From Kiloniella sp. (GTDB lineage Bacteria; Pseudomonadota; Alphaproteobacteria; UBA7985), in assembly GCA_002690455.1 (NCBI GenBank), contig NZET01000028.1, positions 1-64,000 on the forward strand: a DNA stretch of 64,000 nucleotides, in the 5' to 3' direction. Shown here piece after piece: positions 9,009 through 18,060 of this stretch (positions are counted from its first letter, which is position 1; every line of letters starts with the position of its first letter). The position numbers and the translations under genes are program-made. The notes beneath the pieces were generated by a model. It was not told the DNA's origin, did no database searches, and saw only the letters and a list, made by a program, of their open reading frames with translations.

Positions 9009-10418
9009 ATGACCTCCTATGCTGATATCAGAAAAATGATCGAAGAAAACGATGTCGAGTACATCGACGTCCGCTTCACCGATCCCCGCGGAAAGCTGCA
9101 GCATCTCGCCATGTGCGCCCACGCCATGGACGAAGACGCCTTTAATGAAGGTATTTTGTTCGACGGCTCATCGATTGCAGGCTGGAAGGCCATCAACGAG
9201 TCTGACATGCTACTGGTTCCAGATATGGAAACAGCGGTTATGGACCCCTTCACCGCTCAGCCACAGCTGATCATCTTCTGTGACGTGAAGGACCCGATCA
9301 CTGGTGAGTTCTACTCCCGCGATCCACGTGGCACGGCCAAGAAAGCCGAGCAGTTCGTCAAAGACAGCGGTGTCGGTACAGACGTTTTCTTCGGCCCTGA
9401 GGCTGAATTCTTCATGTTCGACGATGTTCGTTTCTCGGTCGAAATGAACCGGTCTTTCTTTGAGTTTTATTCCGAAGAGGGCCCTTACGCCTCCGGCGAT
9501 GAAATGGAGGGCGGCAACATGGGCCACCGTCCTGGGATCAAGGGCGGTTACTTCCCGGTCAACCCGATCGACCAGTCTGGTGATATCCGTGCCGAAATGA
9601 CCTCCACCCTGATTGCTATGGGCGTCGACATGGACAAGCACCACCATGAAGTTGCGCCATCCCAGCATGAACTGGGGATGACCTTTGACCATCTGACCCG
9701 GGTTGCGGACAAGCTGCAACTGTACAAGTACGTCGTGCACAACGTCGCCGCTTCTTACGGCAAGTCGGCGACCTTCATGCCGAAGCCTGTCCAAGGCGAC
9801 AACGGCACCGGTATGCACTGTCACCAGTCAATCTGGAAAGACGGACAGCCGCTGTTCGCCGGCGATAAGTACGCAGGCCTGTCTCAGGAAGCCCTGTGGT
9901 ACATCGGCGGTGTTCTGAAGCACGCTAAAGCGCTGAACGCCTTCACCAACCCTTCGACCAACTCCTACAAGCGTTTGGTCCCAGGCTTTGAGGCACCGGT
10001 TCTGCTCGCCTACTCGGCGCGCAACCGTTCGGCATCGTGCCGGATCCCGTTTGGTTCGTCACCAAAGGCCAAGCGCATGGAAATCCGCTTCCCGGATCCG
10101 ACGGCTAACCCGTATCTGTGTTTCTCGGCCATGCTGATGGCCGGCCTTGACGGCATCAAGAACAAGATCGATCCGGGCGATCCGAGGGACGAAGATCTGT
10201 ACGAGCTGTCCGATGAAGAGTTGAAGGACATTCCAACCGTCTGTGGCTCGCTGCGTGAAGCACTGGACTCGCTCAAGACGGACCATGACTTCCTGCTCGA
10301 AGGTGGCGTATTCACCAAGGATCAGATCGAAGCCTACATCGACCTGAAGATGGAAGAAGTTGTCGAATTCGAATTCGCACCACACCCGGTCGAGTTCAAG
10401 ATGTACTACTCGGTGTAG
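9009..10418 (+). CDS. glnA: glutamine synthetase, type I
   Basis: GlnA (469 residues) makes glutamine from glutamate, ammonia and ATP and forms dodecamers in the cytosol. The beta-grasp domain and the early motif FDGSSIAGWKAINESDMLL are present. Catalytic-domain signatures include FGPEAEFFMFD, KPVQGDNGTGMHCHQS (the ATP site) and NRSASCRIP. The tyrosine used for adenylylation control lies in DLYELSDEELKDIP, close to residue 397 of the enteric enzyme, which points to the GSI-beta subtype regulated by GlnE. AAGGATAGGGC precedes the ATG. It is the second gene after glnB and ends in a strong terminator. Confidence 0.97.
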   Translation: MTSYADIRKMIEENDVEYIDVRFTDPRGKLQHLAMCAHAMDEDAFNEGILFDGSSIAGWKAINESDMLLVPDMETAVMDPFTAQPQLIIFCDVKDPITGEFYSRDPRGTAKKAEQFVKDSGVGTDVFFGPEAEFFMFDDVRFSVEMNRSFFEFYSEEGPYASGDEMEGGNMGHRPGIKGGYFPVNPIDQSGDIRAEMTSTLIAMGVDMDKHHHEVAPSQHELGMTFDHLTRVADKLQLYKYVVHNVAASYGKSATFMPKPVQGDNGTGMHCHQSIWKDGQPLFAGDKYAGLSQEALWYIGGVLKHAKALNAFTNPSTNSYKRLVPGFEAPVLLAYSARNRSASCRIPFGSSPKAKRMEIRFPDPTANPYLCFSAMLMAGLDGIKNKIDPGDPRDEDLYELSDEELKDIPTVCGSLREALDSLKTDHDFLLEGGVFTKDQIEAYIDLKMEEVVEFEFAPHPVEFKMYYSV

Positions 10419-10492
10419 TCTGAAAGCGTGAACCGCCCGATAGGGTTGGGGCCAACCGCCCCCCCCATTTATCGGATTCTCGTAAGACAGAT

Positions 10493-10518
10493 AAAGGGTC
10501 GCTTCGGCGACCCTTTTT
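10493..10518 (+). terminator. rho-independent terminator of glnBA
   Basis: AAAGGGTCGC and GCGACCCTTT form a ten-pair stem around a TTCG tetraloop and run into TTTTT. It lies 75 bases after the glnA stop. The remaining bases to 10697 hold only a GAGCCGCGGCTC palindrome near 10612 and no gene. Confidence 0.9.
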
Positions 10519-10697
10519 CTTGGGCGCACCGGAAGTCTCAGAGGCCATTTGGGGGCGTTCTTTGCCTCCTCGAATTTCGCCAAAATCCAACGTCCGACGC
10601 GCGTTTAGCCGCGAGCCGCGGCTCTACCGCGGCATCCAGGGCCGGGACTGTGGCGTTGGGAGCCGAGCGTTCTCTGCCGGGATGGCGGTATGCCGCC

Positions 10698-11264
10698 TCA
10701 GCGGGTCGATGCCACCGCCGCTTCGATCCGGCGCTTGATTGGGACCAGCGGTTGCAGATCGCTGTCGTTCAGGCCAATCAGCACTGAGCGACCATCGGCA
10801 AGCACTCGGAAATGACCGTAGCGCGCATCCTCGTAAACCTCGGCCTGGCCCTCCTCGAACAGAAAACTGTCAGGCTTGACGGACAGACGCCAACCGGCCT
10901 TCCCGACGCGGAGGATGACTTCGTCGACGCTGAGGCCAGCCTGTGCGTCACCACGACCCAGTTCACTGCTGTTCCCTTCGCCGAGCCAGCGGCTGGCGGT
11001 CGCGATGCCCCGATCATCGAGGCTAAAGACAGCCCGTACATCGGCGATGCCGAGGTCATCTCTGTGCGGCAGGTCGACCTGCATATTCAGCGCCATGTAG
11101 TAGCCTTGGACCAACGAGAGCGGGTCGACTGGGCGCAACTCGACGAAGACGTCACGGCCATTGGCGATGGTCTGCTCGTTGCGCAGGACCGTCCAGGCCA
11201 CGAATAAGAGGGTCAGAGCCACAGACAGGCCGATCAGCACCGGTCGCATTCGAGTGAGGCTCAT
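10698..11264 (-). CDS. GDYXXLXY domain-containing protein
   Basis: This 188-residue protein starts with a single N-terminal membrane anchor (about residues 8-27, RPVLIGLSVALTLLFVAWTV) and continues with an extracytoplasmic domain. The family is named for the motif GDYxxLxY; here the matching segment is GYYMALNM (residues 54-61), so the Asp and the last Tyr are both replaced. Identification rests mostly on the neighbours, since the gene overlaps the DUF4401 gene by four bases in the usual triad with DUF2157. Function is unknown for the family. Confidence 0.75.
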   Translation of the reverse strand: MSLTRMRPVLIGLSVALTLLFVAWTVLRNEQTIANGRDVFVELRPVDPLSLVQGYYMALNMQVDLPHRDDLGIADVRAVFSLDDRGIATASRWLGEGNSSELGRGDAQAGLSVDEVILRVGKAGWRLSVKPDSFLFEEGQAEVYEDARYGHFRVLADGRSVLIGLNDSDLQPLVPIKRRIEAAVASTR

Positions 11265-12268
11265 GAGCGGCCGGCCTCCCGCTGCGAACCGGCGACGCGG
11301 CGACCAACGAACATCGCCCCTCCGGCGAGCCCGACAGCCAGCAACGCGAACAGCCCGGCCTTGATGACGAAGGACACCTCAGCCTGACGGTAAGCGGCAA
11401 TCAGGATCGTGATAAAGGCAATGATGGCAAGGACCTGCAGCGCCTTCCCCCGCCACAGCCGAGCAAGCACGTAGACCCCGGCGGGTACCAGCAGTTGGCA
11501 CCAGGGCAACCAACCCATCCCGCCGACGCCAACACAGGCGGCGACCAGAAGGAAGAGGGCGGTACCATCGCGCAGCGTCCATGCCCGCGACCAGCGCCGC
11601 TCCAGTAGCATCAAGCCAACGAGCACCAACAGCGCCGCGATCACGGCCCACTGCAAGTGCACGTGCAGATCTAAGGTGAAAAGATCAACGTAGCCAACGT
11701 CCGCATCGGCGAACAGCATGCTGGCCTGTGCGAGCGCACACCAGAGAACGACAAAGCCGCCAACCGGGGCCATCACCCCCGCAATCAGTCGCCAGAGCGG
11801 TTGCAAAAAGCCAAACTGCGAACCAACGCCGATCCCAATCAGAGCAGCACCTGACAGAAGTGGAAAGGCGTAGGAATCATTAAAGGGGTAGAGAGCAACG
11901 GCTATATGAAGCGTAGATACCATCCCTAACAAGGGCACCAGCAGAAACCCTGCAGACGTCAGAAACAGCGGCTGGCTCTCTTGTTTGGCAGGATTTTGCA
12001 GGAGCCGGTCAGCTGAAGACGCCAACACCAGAAATATCAAACCGGGGACAATTAGCAAAACTACACTCGTTTCAAACAGGCCCAGGTAGAGAAAGGTAAG
12101 CGGAATGGCGAGGGTGCTGATCACGAACAGCATCGCTGGCACAAACAAACCTCGCGCGACCCAGGTTCCTTTACGATGCTCCCGCTGACGCGCTAGTGCG
12201 TCGACAACGTTGGGCCGATCAAGCTCTGCGATCCAACCGTCGAGATCAGCCATCGTCTCGGCCCCCAT
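11261..12268 (-). CDS. DUF4401 domain-containing multi-spanning membrane protein
   Basis: The 335-residue product is almost entirely membrane helices (about ten) after a 40-residue cytoplasmic start reading DLDGWIAELDRPNVVDAL, then small Arg-rich cytoplasmic tails. This fits DUF4401, which is always found with DUF2157 and GDYXXLXY genes. Its start overlaps the DUF2157 stop by 23 bases and its stop overlaps the next start by four, so the three are translationally coupled. An internal ATG at 12253 is an alternative start. No function is known; the composition gives no active-site residues. Confidence 0.75.
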   Translation of the reverse strand: MGAETMADLDGWIAELDRPNVVDALARQREHRKGTWVARGLFVPAMLFVISTLAIPLTFLYLGLFETSVVLLIVPGLIFLVLASSADRLLQNPAKQESQPLFLTSAGFLLVPLLGMVSTLHIAVALYPFNDSYAFPLLSGAALIGIGVGSQFGFLQPLWRLIAGVMAPVGGFVVLWCALAQASMLFADADVGYVDLFTLDLHVHLQWAVIAALLVLVGLMLLERRWSRAWTLRDGTALFLLVAACVGVGGMGWLPWCQLLVPAGVYVLARLWRGKALQVLAIIAFITILIAAYRQAEVSFVIKAGLFALLAVGLAGGAMFVGRRVAGSQREAGRS

Positions 12269-13283
12269 TTAAGGATCCGTCCTGGTTTTTCGGGGGAGCC
12301 TTTCCTTGGCGGAGGCGCAAGTAGAGAGCAATCGCCCCCCCGAACCAGACCAGCAGCACCAGACTCAGCAACAAACTTCCCGTGAGGAAATTGTCACCGA
12401 TTAAATTGAACCCGCTGTAGCGGAGGAAGAGAAGTGCAACGAGGGATACAGTCAGGATATACGACAGGCCGCCCAGGAAAGTCGGCAAACCGCAGCCCCG
12501 GATGATCAGCCCAAAAGCCGTCAGACTCGCCACAAGCGCCAAGAGGGCTATGCCCGTAGGGCCGAAAACAGCAGTGGTTGCGATTTGCCCTAAAGCCAGC
12601 AGATTGATCGCAGGATACCAACTCCCCCTTACCCAATCTGGCCCCGAACGACCCATGAAGGCCCAAAGCCCAAGCGCGGTGAGCGGCACCGCAGACTGGA
12701 TCAACGGACTCAATCCAGGGACCTCGCCAAATTGAAAAAGGACAAACAGATAAGCGAGGGCCTGAATGAAGACCCAGGCGACCTTGGTTCGGGCGGCTAC
12801 CGCTAATGGCAGGGCAAGCAGGCCCCAGATCAGGAACAGCCCACTGGCGTTAGCCCCTATCTGATAAATCTGACCAGTGGCGATCACCGGCAGCGCGACT
12901 AGTGCCATGGTCAGCACCAGCAGGGTCTGTTGCACCCATGAACTGGGCTCACGCGCGGCGAGGCCCGCGAACAGCAGCAGCGGCAGGCTCGCGAACGTCA
13001 CATGGATCAGACTGCTCCAGCGCAGGACATCGAACCAACGCCGGGTCAACCAATCGAGTTGCGCTTCAAAAAACTGCAGGATCAACGTCAGGTTCAGCGC
13101 GGCAACCGAAAACAGGGTCAGCGCCAGACACAGGGCCGACAGCACCCACAGTAAGCGACTATCCCACACCGTTAAGCCGACCGGAAAGAGACTGTGCCAG
13201 GCAGCAGTACGTTCCGCCGAAGTGACGTGACCGTCGCGGTAGAGGCCATCGAGGGCACTTAATTGCGCTGCACTAGATCGCAC
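12246..13283 (-). CDS. DUF2157 domain-containing membrane protein
   Basis: First gene of the triad, 345 residues. The N-terminal 40 residues are soluble (LSALDGLYRDGHVTSAE), as in DUF2157, and about ten membrane helices follow. The family-typical segment ATGQIYQIGANASGLFLIWG is present. The start is GTG with AGGGA about 11 bases upstream. The gene is divergent from parE, 150 bases away, so a promoter region is shared. The role is unknown; the triad is found in many proteobacteria as a complete set, suggesting a membrane complex. Confidence 0.75.
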   Translation of the reverse strand: MRSSAAQLSALDGLYRDGHVTSAERTAAWHSLFPVGLTVWDSRLLWVLSALCLALTLFSVAALNLTLILQFFEAQLDWLTRRWFDVLRWSSLIHVTFASLPLLLFAGLAAREPSSWVQQTLLVLTMALVALPVIATGQIYQIGANASGLFLIWGLLALPLAVAARTKVAWVFIQALAYLFVLFQFGEVPGLSPLIQSAVPLTALGLWAFMGRSGPDWVRGSWYPAINLLALGQIATTAVFGPTGIALLALVASLTAFGLIIRGCGLPTFLGGLSYILTVSLVALLFLRYSGFNLIGDNFLTGSLLLSLVLLVWFGGAIALYLRLRQGKAPPKNQDGSLNGGRDDG

Positions 13284-13433
13284 AAAAATAGATTTCCCTA
13301 TCGTGAATGTCTTGTCAATTCATCCATTGTTTCGCCTCTCTGGAGTTAGGAAGCAGCTTGCGTTTGCGGCGCATAAGAGTGATAAATCAGAACAGATACT
13401 GAACACGCATTTCATCGTGAAGGATTGTCTGGC

Positions 13434-15443
13434 ATGGCTGAAGACGCCGATCTTTTCTCCGTTTCGGAAGAACAAACCAAAAAAGCCAGCGGTTACACCG
13501 CCCAAGATATTGAGGTTCTTGAGGGCTTGGAGCCGGTGCGGAAACGCCCAGGTATGTACATCGGCGGGACGGACGAGCGCGCATTTCACCACCTTATGGC
13601 CGAAATTCTCGACAACTCCGTTGACGAAGCGGTAGCCGGTCACGCCACCCGGATTTCAGTCGAGATGATCGCCGACGGCTCGGTGCGGGTCACCGACAAT
13701 GGCCGGGGTATCCCAGTCGACCCACACCCCAAATTCAAAGACAAATCAGCGCTCGAAGTCATTCTCACCACCTTGCACTCGGGCGGCAAATTCAACGGCA
13801 ATAACTACGCAACCTCGGGCGGTTTGCACGGGGTCGGAATTTCAGTGGTCAACGCACTATCGGAGAGCCTGATCGTCGAGGTTGCACGCGACAAAGTGCT
13901 GTGGACTCAATCGTTTTCACGCGGCCTGTCTACGGGCAAGTTGACGAAGGTTGGCGCTGCCCCGAACCGGCGCGGGACTTCGGTACAATTCCGGCCTGAT
14001 GCGGAGATATTTGGCCCCAAGCTTGCGTTTCGTCCGGGAACTTTGTTCCGGATGGCGCGTTCGAAAGCCTACCTCGAACGCGGGGTTGAGATCCGCTGGG
14101 CCTGTGACCCGGCACTGCTGGTCGACGGCGACAAGACACCGGCAGAGGCTGTGTTTCACTTCCCGGGTGGGCTGGCGGACTTTCTGCGGGAGCAATTGGG
14201 AGGGCAGTCCCTGATCGGTGATGCCCTGTTTGAAGGACGCGCGGACCTCAGTGGTACCGTTGGAAAGGTTGAGTGGGCGCTGGCCTGGCCCGATGATGAG
14301 GGTACGGGTGAAGCCAGCCTGTCCTCATACTGCAACACCATACCCACGCCCCAGGGAGGTACGCACGAAAACGGTCTTCGCACCGGGTTGACGCGGGCGC
14401 TGCGAGCTTTTGGCGAGATGGCAGGCAACAAGAAGGCGGCGACCATCACCGCAGATGACGTGCTTAGCGGGGCGCAGGCCGTGCTATCGTGCTTCATCCC
14501 TGAGCCTCAGTTTCAGGGACAGACCAAGGAACGACTTGGGAGCCCCGAGGCCTCCCGACTGGTGGATCAAGCGCTCAAAGAACACTTTGAACACTGGCTG
14601 GCCGGGAATGGCCGGGCAGCCCGGGCGCTGCTCGACAGCATCATTCTACGCATGGAAGAGCGCCTGCGGAAAAAGGCAGACAAAGACACGGCCCGCAAGT
14701 CGGTCACAAAACGCCTGCGCTTGCCCGGCAAACTGACAGACTGCTCTCGCAACAACCCCGAAGGCACGGAGCTGTTTCTGGTAGAAGGCGACTCAGCTGG
14801 CGGTTCAGCCAAGCAGGCGCGCGACCGGGAAACGCAAGCGATCCTGCCCTTGCGCGGCAAGATCCTGAACGTCGCATCGGCAAGCGCTGACAAACTTCGC
14901 GGCAATCAGGAACTCGCAGATCTGGCACAGGCCCTCGGATTTGATGGCAAATTGGCCGACGTGGATAATCTGCGTTACGAGCGCGTGGTGATCATGACCG
15001 ATGCCGACGTTGACGGCGCGCACATTGCTTCGCTGCTGATGACATTTTTCTACCGCACCTACCCACAGATCATTGAAGCCGGGAGACTGTTCCTCGCCGT
15101 CCCCCCTTTGTTTCGCCTCAGCCACGGAGGCAAGTCGTTCTATGCCCGCGACGACCGGCACAAGGATGAGATCCTGAAACGGGAATTCCGCTCCAATGCC
15201 AATGTGGAGATCAGTCGGTTCAAAGGGTTGGGTGAGATGATGCCAAAGCAGCTGCGCGAGACCACCATGGATCCCAAAACCCGACAACTTGAGCGGGTTA
15301 CGCTGGCCGATGCGGCAGCGGGACTTGCAGCAGGGCGGTCGATTAAAGACTTGGTTGAGGACCTGATGGGCAAGAAAGCGGAGAAGCGCTTCGAGTTCAT
15401 TCAGGAAAACGCAGCCTACGTAGCAGAAGAAATTGACGTATAA
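13434..15443 (+). CDS. parE: DNA topoisomerase IV subunit B
   Basis: ParE is the ATPase subunit of topoisomerase IV, which with ParC decatenates daughter chromosomes. I use the ATG at 13434 (669 residues) because AAGGA lies nine bases upstream; a TTG nine bases earlier would sit on that site. The GHKL ATPase motifs are seen: EILDNSVDEA, DNGRGIPVD, and TSGGLHGVGISVVNALS. The Toprim domain has EGDSAGGSAKQARDR and DADVDGAHI (the metal site). The C-terminus reads FKGLGEMMPKQLRETTMDP. The sequence after TSGGLHGVG and the short overall length fit ParE rather than GyrB. Confidence 0.93.
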   Translation: MAEDADLFSVSEEQTKKASGYTAQDIEVLEGLEPVRKRPGMYIGGTDERAFHHLMAEILDNSVDEAVAGHATRISVEMIADGSVRVTDNGRGIPVDPHPKFKDKSALEVILTTLHSGGKFNGNNYATSGGLHGVGISVVNALSESLIVEVARDKVLWTQSFSRGLSTGKLTKVGAAPNRRGTSVQFRPDAEIFGPKLAFRPGTLFRMARSKAYLERGVEIRWACDPALLVDGDKTPAEAVFHFPGGLADFLREQLGGQSLIGDALFEGRADLSGTVGKVEWALAWPDDEGTGEASLSSYCNTIPTPQGGTHENGLRTGLTRALRAFGEMAGNKKAATITADDVLSGAQAVLSCFIPEPQFQGQTKERLGSPEASRLVDQALKEHFEHWLAGNGRAARALLDSIILRMEERLRKKADKDTARKSVTKRLRLPGKLTDCSRNNPEGTELFLVEGDSAGGSAKQARDRETQAILPLRGKILNVASASADKLRGNQELADLAQALGFDGKLADVDNLRYERVVIMTDADVDGAHIASLLMTFFYRTYPQIIEAGRLFLAVPPLFRLSHGGKSFYARDDRHKDEILKREFRSNANVEISRFKGLGEMMPKQLRETTMDPKTRQLERVTLADAAAGLAAGRSIKDLVEDLMGKKAEKRFEFIQENAAYVAEEIDV

Positions 15444-15576
15444 AGTCCCAGCGTTTGGCTTAGACTTGTGGTCAATTTTGTCAGCCGTGCTGATCCTGAA
15501 GAATTTTTTGGTCGCCCTGGGTCGATCGAAACCGCTGGCCTGACCAGACAATGCTCACAACAGAGGCCGCAGCAAC

Positions 15577-16281
15577 TTAGCGTTCAAACCACTCGCCTAA
15601 GGCAGCGTTGACCGCTTGCGGGCGCTCCATGGTACTCAGATGCCCACAATCCTCGATTACTTGCAGGTCGCCTCTTGGCGCAAGCGCTGCCATCTCCTCG
15701 CTCAGGTGAAGAGGGGTTACTTGATCCTGCCGACCACAAAGTACCAGCACCGGCCCCTGATAAGCAGCAAGTGTTGATCGATGGTCCTCGCGGTGGAGGA
15801 TAGCTGTTTGCTGACGACGAAACACATCGGCTCCCATCCGTTCCGCCATGTCAGCAACCGAACGGGTCAGCGACGCATCGTTGAGGCGACTTGCGTGCAG
15901 ATAAAGTGGCATTAGTCGCGGCGCGATACCCAGGAAGCGACCTCGGTCCGCTAGGTGCAGCAGATCCCGACGTCGAGCAGCGGCGGCGGCATCGTCTGCC
16001 CGAGCATTGGTATCCAGCAAGGCGACACGTTCAACGCGCTCTGGGGAAAGTGATAGAATTTTTAGCGCGACGTATCCGCCCATGGACAATGCGATCAGCG
16101 AGAACCGCTCTGGCATGTCCCGGAGCACGGTTGCTGCCATTGCGGCCATACTGTCTTGATCCGGGCCGGAAAAGTCAGCGACGACGGGTTCGTGGCCCAT
16201 CTTCCGGACGGCAGATACCTGCGAAGTGAACAGATTGGCGTCGCAGAGAAGACCAGGAAGAAACGCGACCCTGTGTGTCAT
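15577..16281 (-). CDS. alpha/beta hydrolase
   Basis: A 234-residue alpha/beta-hydrolase fold protein, compact with little lid. The nucleophile elbow is ALSMGG (Ser within residues 65-72), the acid is probably Asp in LCGRQDQVTP and the histidine is in EDCGHLSTMERP. The early segment VAFLPGLLCD carries the oxyanion-hole region. No signal peptide is visible, so it is probably cytosolic. It stands alone between parE and a divergent DEAD-box helicase gene. The substrate cannot be told from sequence; esterase or carboxylester hydrolase are reasonable options. Confidence 0.85.
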   Translation of the reverse strand: MTHRVAFLPGLLCDANLFTSQVSAVRKMGHEPVVADFSGPDQDSMAAMAATVLRDMPERFSLIALSMGGYVALKILSLSPERVERVALLDTNARADDAAAAARRRDLLHLADRGRFLGIAPRLMPLYLHASRLNDASLTRSVADMAERMGADVFRRQQTAILHREDHRSTLAAYQGPVLVLCGRQDQVTPLHLSEEMAALAPRGDLQVIEDCGHLSTMERPQAVNAALGEWFER

Positions 16282-16432
16282 AGCCGATAACCTTGCCGAG
16301 AACGGGAAAAAACCATATATGTGAGATCAGAAGACTGGGACATGATTTCAAAGATCCGTATGTCCCGGCGGCGTCTCTTATTTGTGCAGACGGATCAATC
16401 ACGGTTTAGGGCCTTTCGGCAAGCCTCCCTTC

Positions 16433-17692
16433 ATGAATGAATTTGCAGATTTAGGCCTCTCAGAGGGCCTACAGGCCGCTGTGGCTTCCATGGGGTATGA
16501 GACCCCTACGCCTATCCAGAAGGCGGCGATACCAGCCGTGCTGATGGGACGGGATATGCTTGGTGTTGCCCAAACTGGCACTGGCAAGACGGCGGGCTTT
16601 ACCCTGCCAATGATCGACATTCTGGCCGAGGGCCAAGCGCGTGCTCGAATGCCACGTTCACTGATCCTTTCGCCAACGCGGGAACTGGCCGCTCAGATAT
16701 CTGAAAACTTTGAGATGTATGGCGTCAACCACCAGCTCTCAATGGCGCTCCTTATTGGCGGCGAATCGATGAAGGAGCAGGAGGCCGTGCTGACGCGGGG
16801 CGTGGATGTGCTCATCGCCACTCCCGGACGCCTCCTCGATTTGATCGATCGAGGATCAGTCATGCCAATGGACGTGAGTATTCTGGTCATCGATGAGGCT
16901 GACAGAATGCTGGACATGGGCTTTATCCCGGACATTGAAACCATTGTCGGTCGCCTGCCTGCCAAGCGGCAGACGTTGATGTTTTCGGCGACTATGGCTC
17001 CACCGATCCGAAAGCTAGCCGACAAATTTCTCAGCAATCCGAAAGAGGTGGAGGTAGCACGGGCTGCGACAACAGCTGCGACGGTTACAACCTTCATCGT
17101 TGCAGCCAAGGATCGTGACAAGCAATCCACTCTACGGGCACTTGTTCAAGCTGAGCAGCCCAAGTCGTCCATCGTATTTTGCAATCGCAAGCGCGATATT
17201 GCGGCGGTCGTGGAAACGCTACGGCGGGCAGGCGTGTCAGCCGCGCCGATGCACGGCGACCTCAGCCAACCCAAGCGAATGGAGACCCTCGAGGCCTTCC
17301 GCACCGAGACAATAAACCTGTTGGTATGCTCGGACGTTGCAGCCCGAGGCATCGACATCGACCACATCACCCACGTGTTCAATTATGACGTCCCCTTCAA
17401 TGCCGAAGACTATGTCCACCGCATTGGGCGAACAGGGCGCGCAGGACGCAAAGGGCGCGCGTTCATGCTGGCCACACCAAAGGACCAGAAACTGGTCGAA
17501 GCCATTGAAGAGCTGACGAAACAGAAGATCGACGCGTTTGACTTGGGTACCGCGGCAAAGTCCAATGAAGAAGATTCCCTCGCTGCGACCATAGAGGCTG
17601 CTAAGGCGCAAGGCGTCGACGCTAAAACGATAAAAGCGGCCCAAAAGAGCTTTGAACAGCATATTCCCGCGTTCATCCTCCGGGCGGCTTGA
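16433..17692 (+). CDS. DEAD/DEAH box RNA helicase, RhlE-like
   Basis: This 419-residue ATP-dependent RNA helicase shows every core motif: Q motif YETPTPIQKAAIP, motif I AQTGTGKTAGF, Ia PTRELAAQ, Ib TPGRLLDL, II DEADRMLDMGF, III SAT, V SDVAARGIDID and VI HRIGRTGRAGRKG. The C-terminal extension after the core is short (about 60 residues) and not basic, so it lacks the RNA-binding tail of CsdA/DbpA types; RhlE is the best fit. The ATG at 16433 gives MNEFADLGLSEGL, the usual start; an upstream TTG at 16382 is not supported. Typical roles are ribosome assembly or RNA turnover in the cold. Confidence 0.93.
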   Translation: MNEFADLGLSEGLQAAVASMGYETPTPIQKAAIPAVLMGRDMLGVAQTGTGKTAGFTLPMIDILAEGQARARMPRSLILSPTRELAAQISENFEMYGVNHQLSMALLIGGESMKEQEAVLTRGVDVLIATPGRLLDLIDRGSVMPMDVSILVIDEADRMLDMGFIPDIETIVGRLPAKRQTLMFSATMAPPIRKLADKFLSNPKEVEVARAATTAATVTTFIVAAKDRDKQSTLRALVQAEQPKSSIVFCNRKRDIAAVVETLRRAGVSAAPMHGDLSQPKRMETLEAFRTETINLLVCSDVAARGIDIDHITHVFNYDVPFNAEDYVHRIGRTGRAGRKGRAFMLATPKDQKLVEAIEELTKQKIDAFDLGTAAKSNEEDSLAATIEAAKAQGVDAKTIKAAQKSFEQHIPAFILRAA

Positions 17693-17775
17693 CACAAAAA
17701 TTTAAAGATATCGGTGGCAGGCTCGATTTGACGCCGCTTCGCGGCTTACAAATCTCCCCTGCGCATTAAAACAGA

Positions 17776-17798
17776 CACGCCGCGCTCTGCTCGGCGTG
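17776..17798. repeat. inverted repeat in the helicase-maoC intergenic region
   Basis: CACGCCG (17776-17782) and CGGCGTG (17792-17798) are inverted repeats spaced by nine bases. The surrounding 319 bases (17693-18011) hold no gene. They also contain GCCGC-TTC-GCGGC near 17730, GGTCGC-GAA-GCGACC (17904-17918) and one half of a long inverted repeat described separately. The first could be a 3' structure of the helicase mRNA, but no T-run follows. Confidence 0.35.
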
Positions 17799-17982
17799 GC
17801 ACGTTATGGTGTTCAGTGGTGCAACACGTGGTCCCGCCACTCAGACCGCAACATGGAATACGTCGGTACAACCAAAATAACAATTCCGCGTGGGAGGGGC
17901 GAAGGTCGCGAAGCGACCGAGGCCTGAGCGCGCCACCGGCCAAATACACCGCTCAGCTGCAGAACCACGGCAGGCTTTTGTT

Positions 17983-18060
17983 CGGTCGACCGATCGTTGC
18001 CACGTGCAGCCTCAGTAGTAAAACAGGCTCAGGCTCTCCGCGACAACGATCGGTCGACCG
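17983..18060 (-). repeat. perfect 17-bp inverted repeat straddling the maoC stop codon
   Basis: CGGTCGACCGATCGTTG (17983-17999) is the exact reverse complement of CAACGATCGGTCGACCG (18044-18060). The second copy is inside the end of maoC and the first is just past its stop, so the maoC transcript can form a 17-pair stem enclosing 44 bases with the stop codon in the loop. The base after the stem on the minus strand is AACAAAAGCC, not a T-run. Each arm also contains the self-palindrome CGGTCGACCG. It may act as a 3' end stabiliser or an attenuating structure. Confidence 0.6.

Noticed and set aside
13425-13433. TTG at 13425 as the parE start
   Set aside because: It abuts the AAGGA site with no spacing; the ATG at 13434 has correct spacing.
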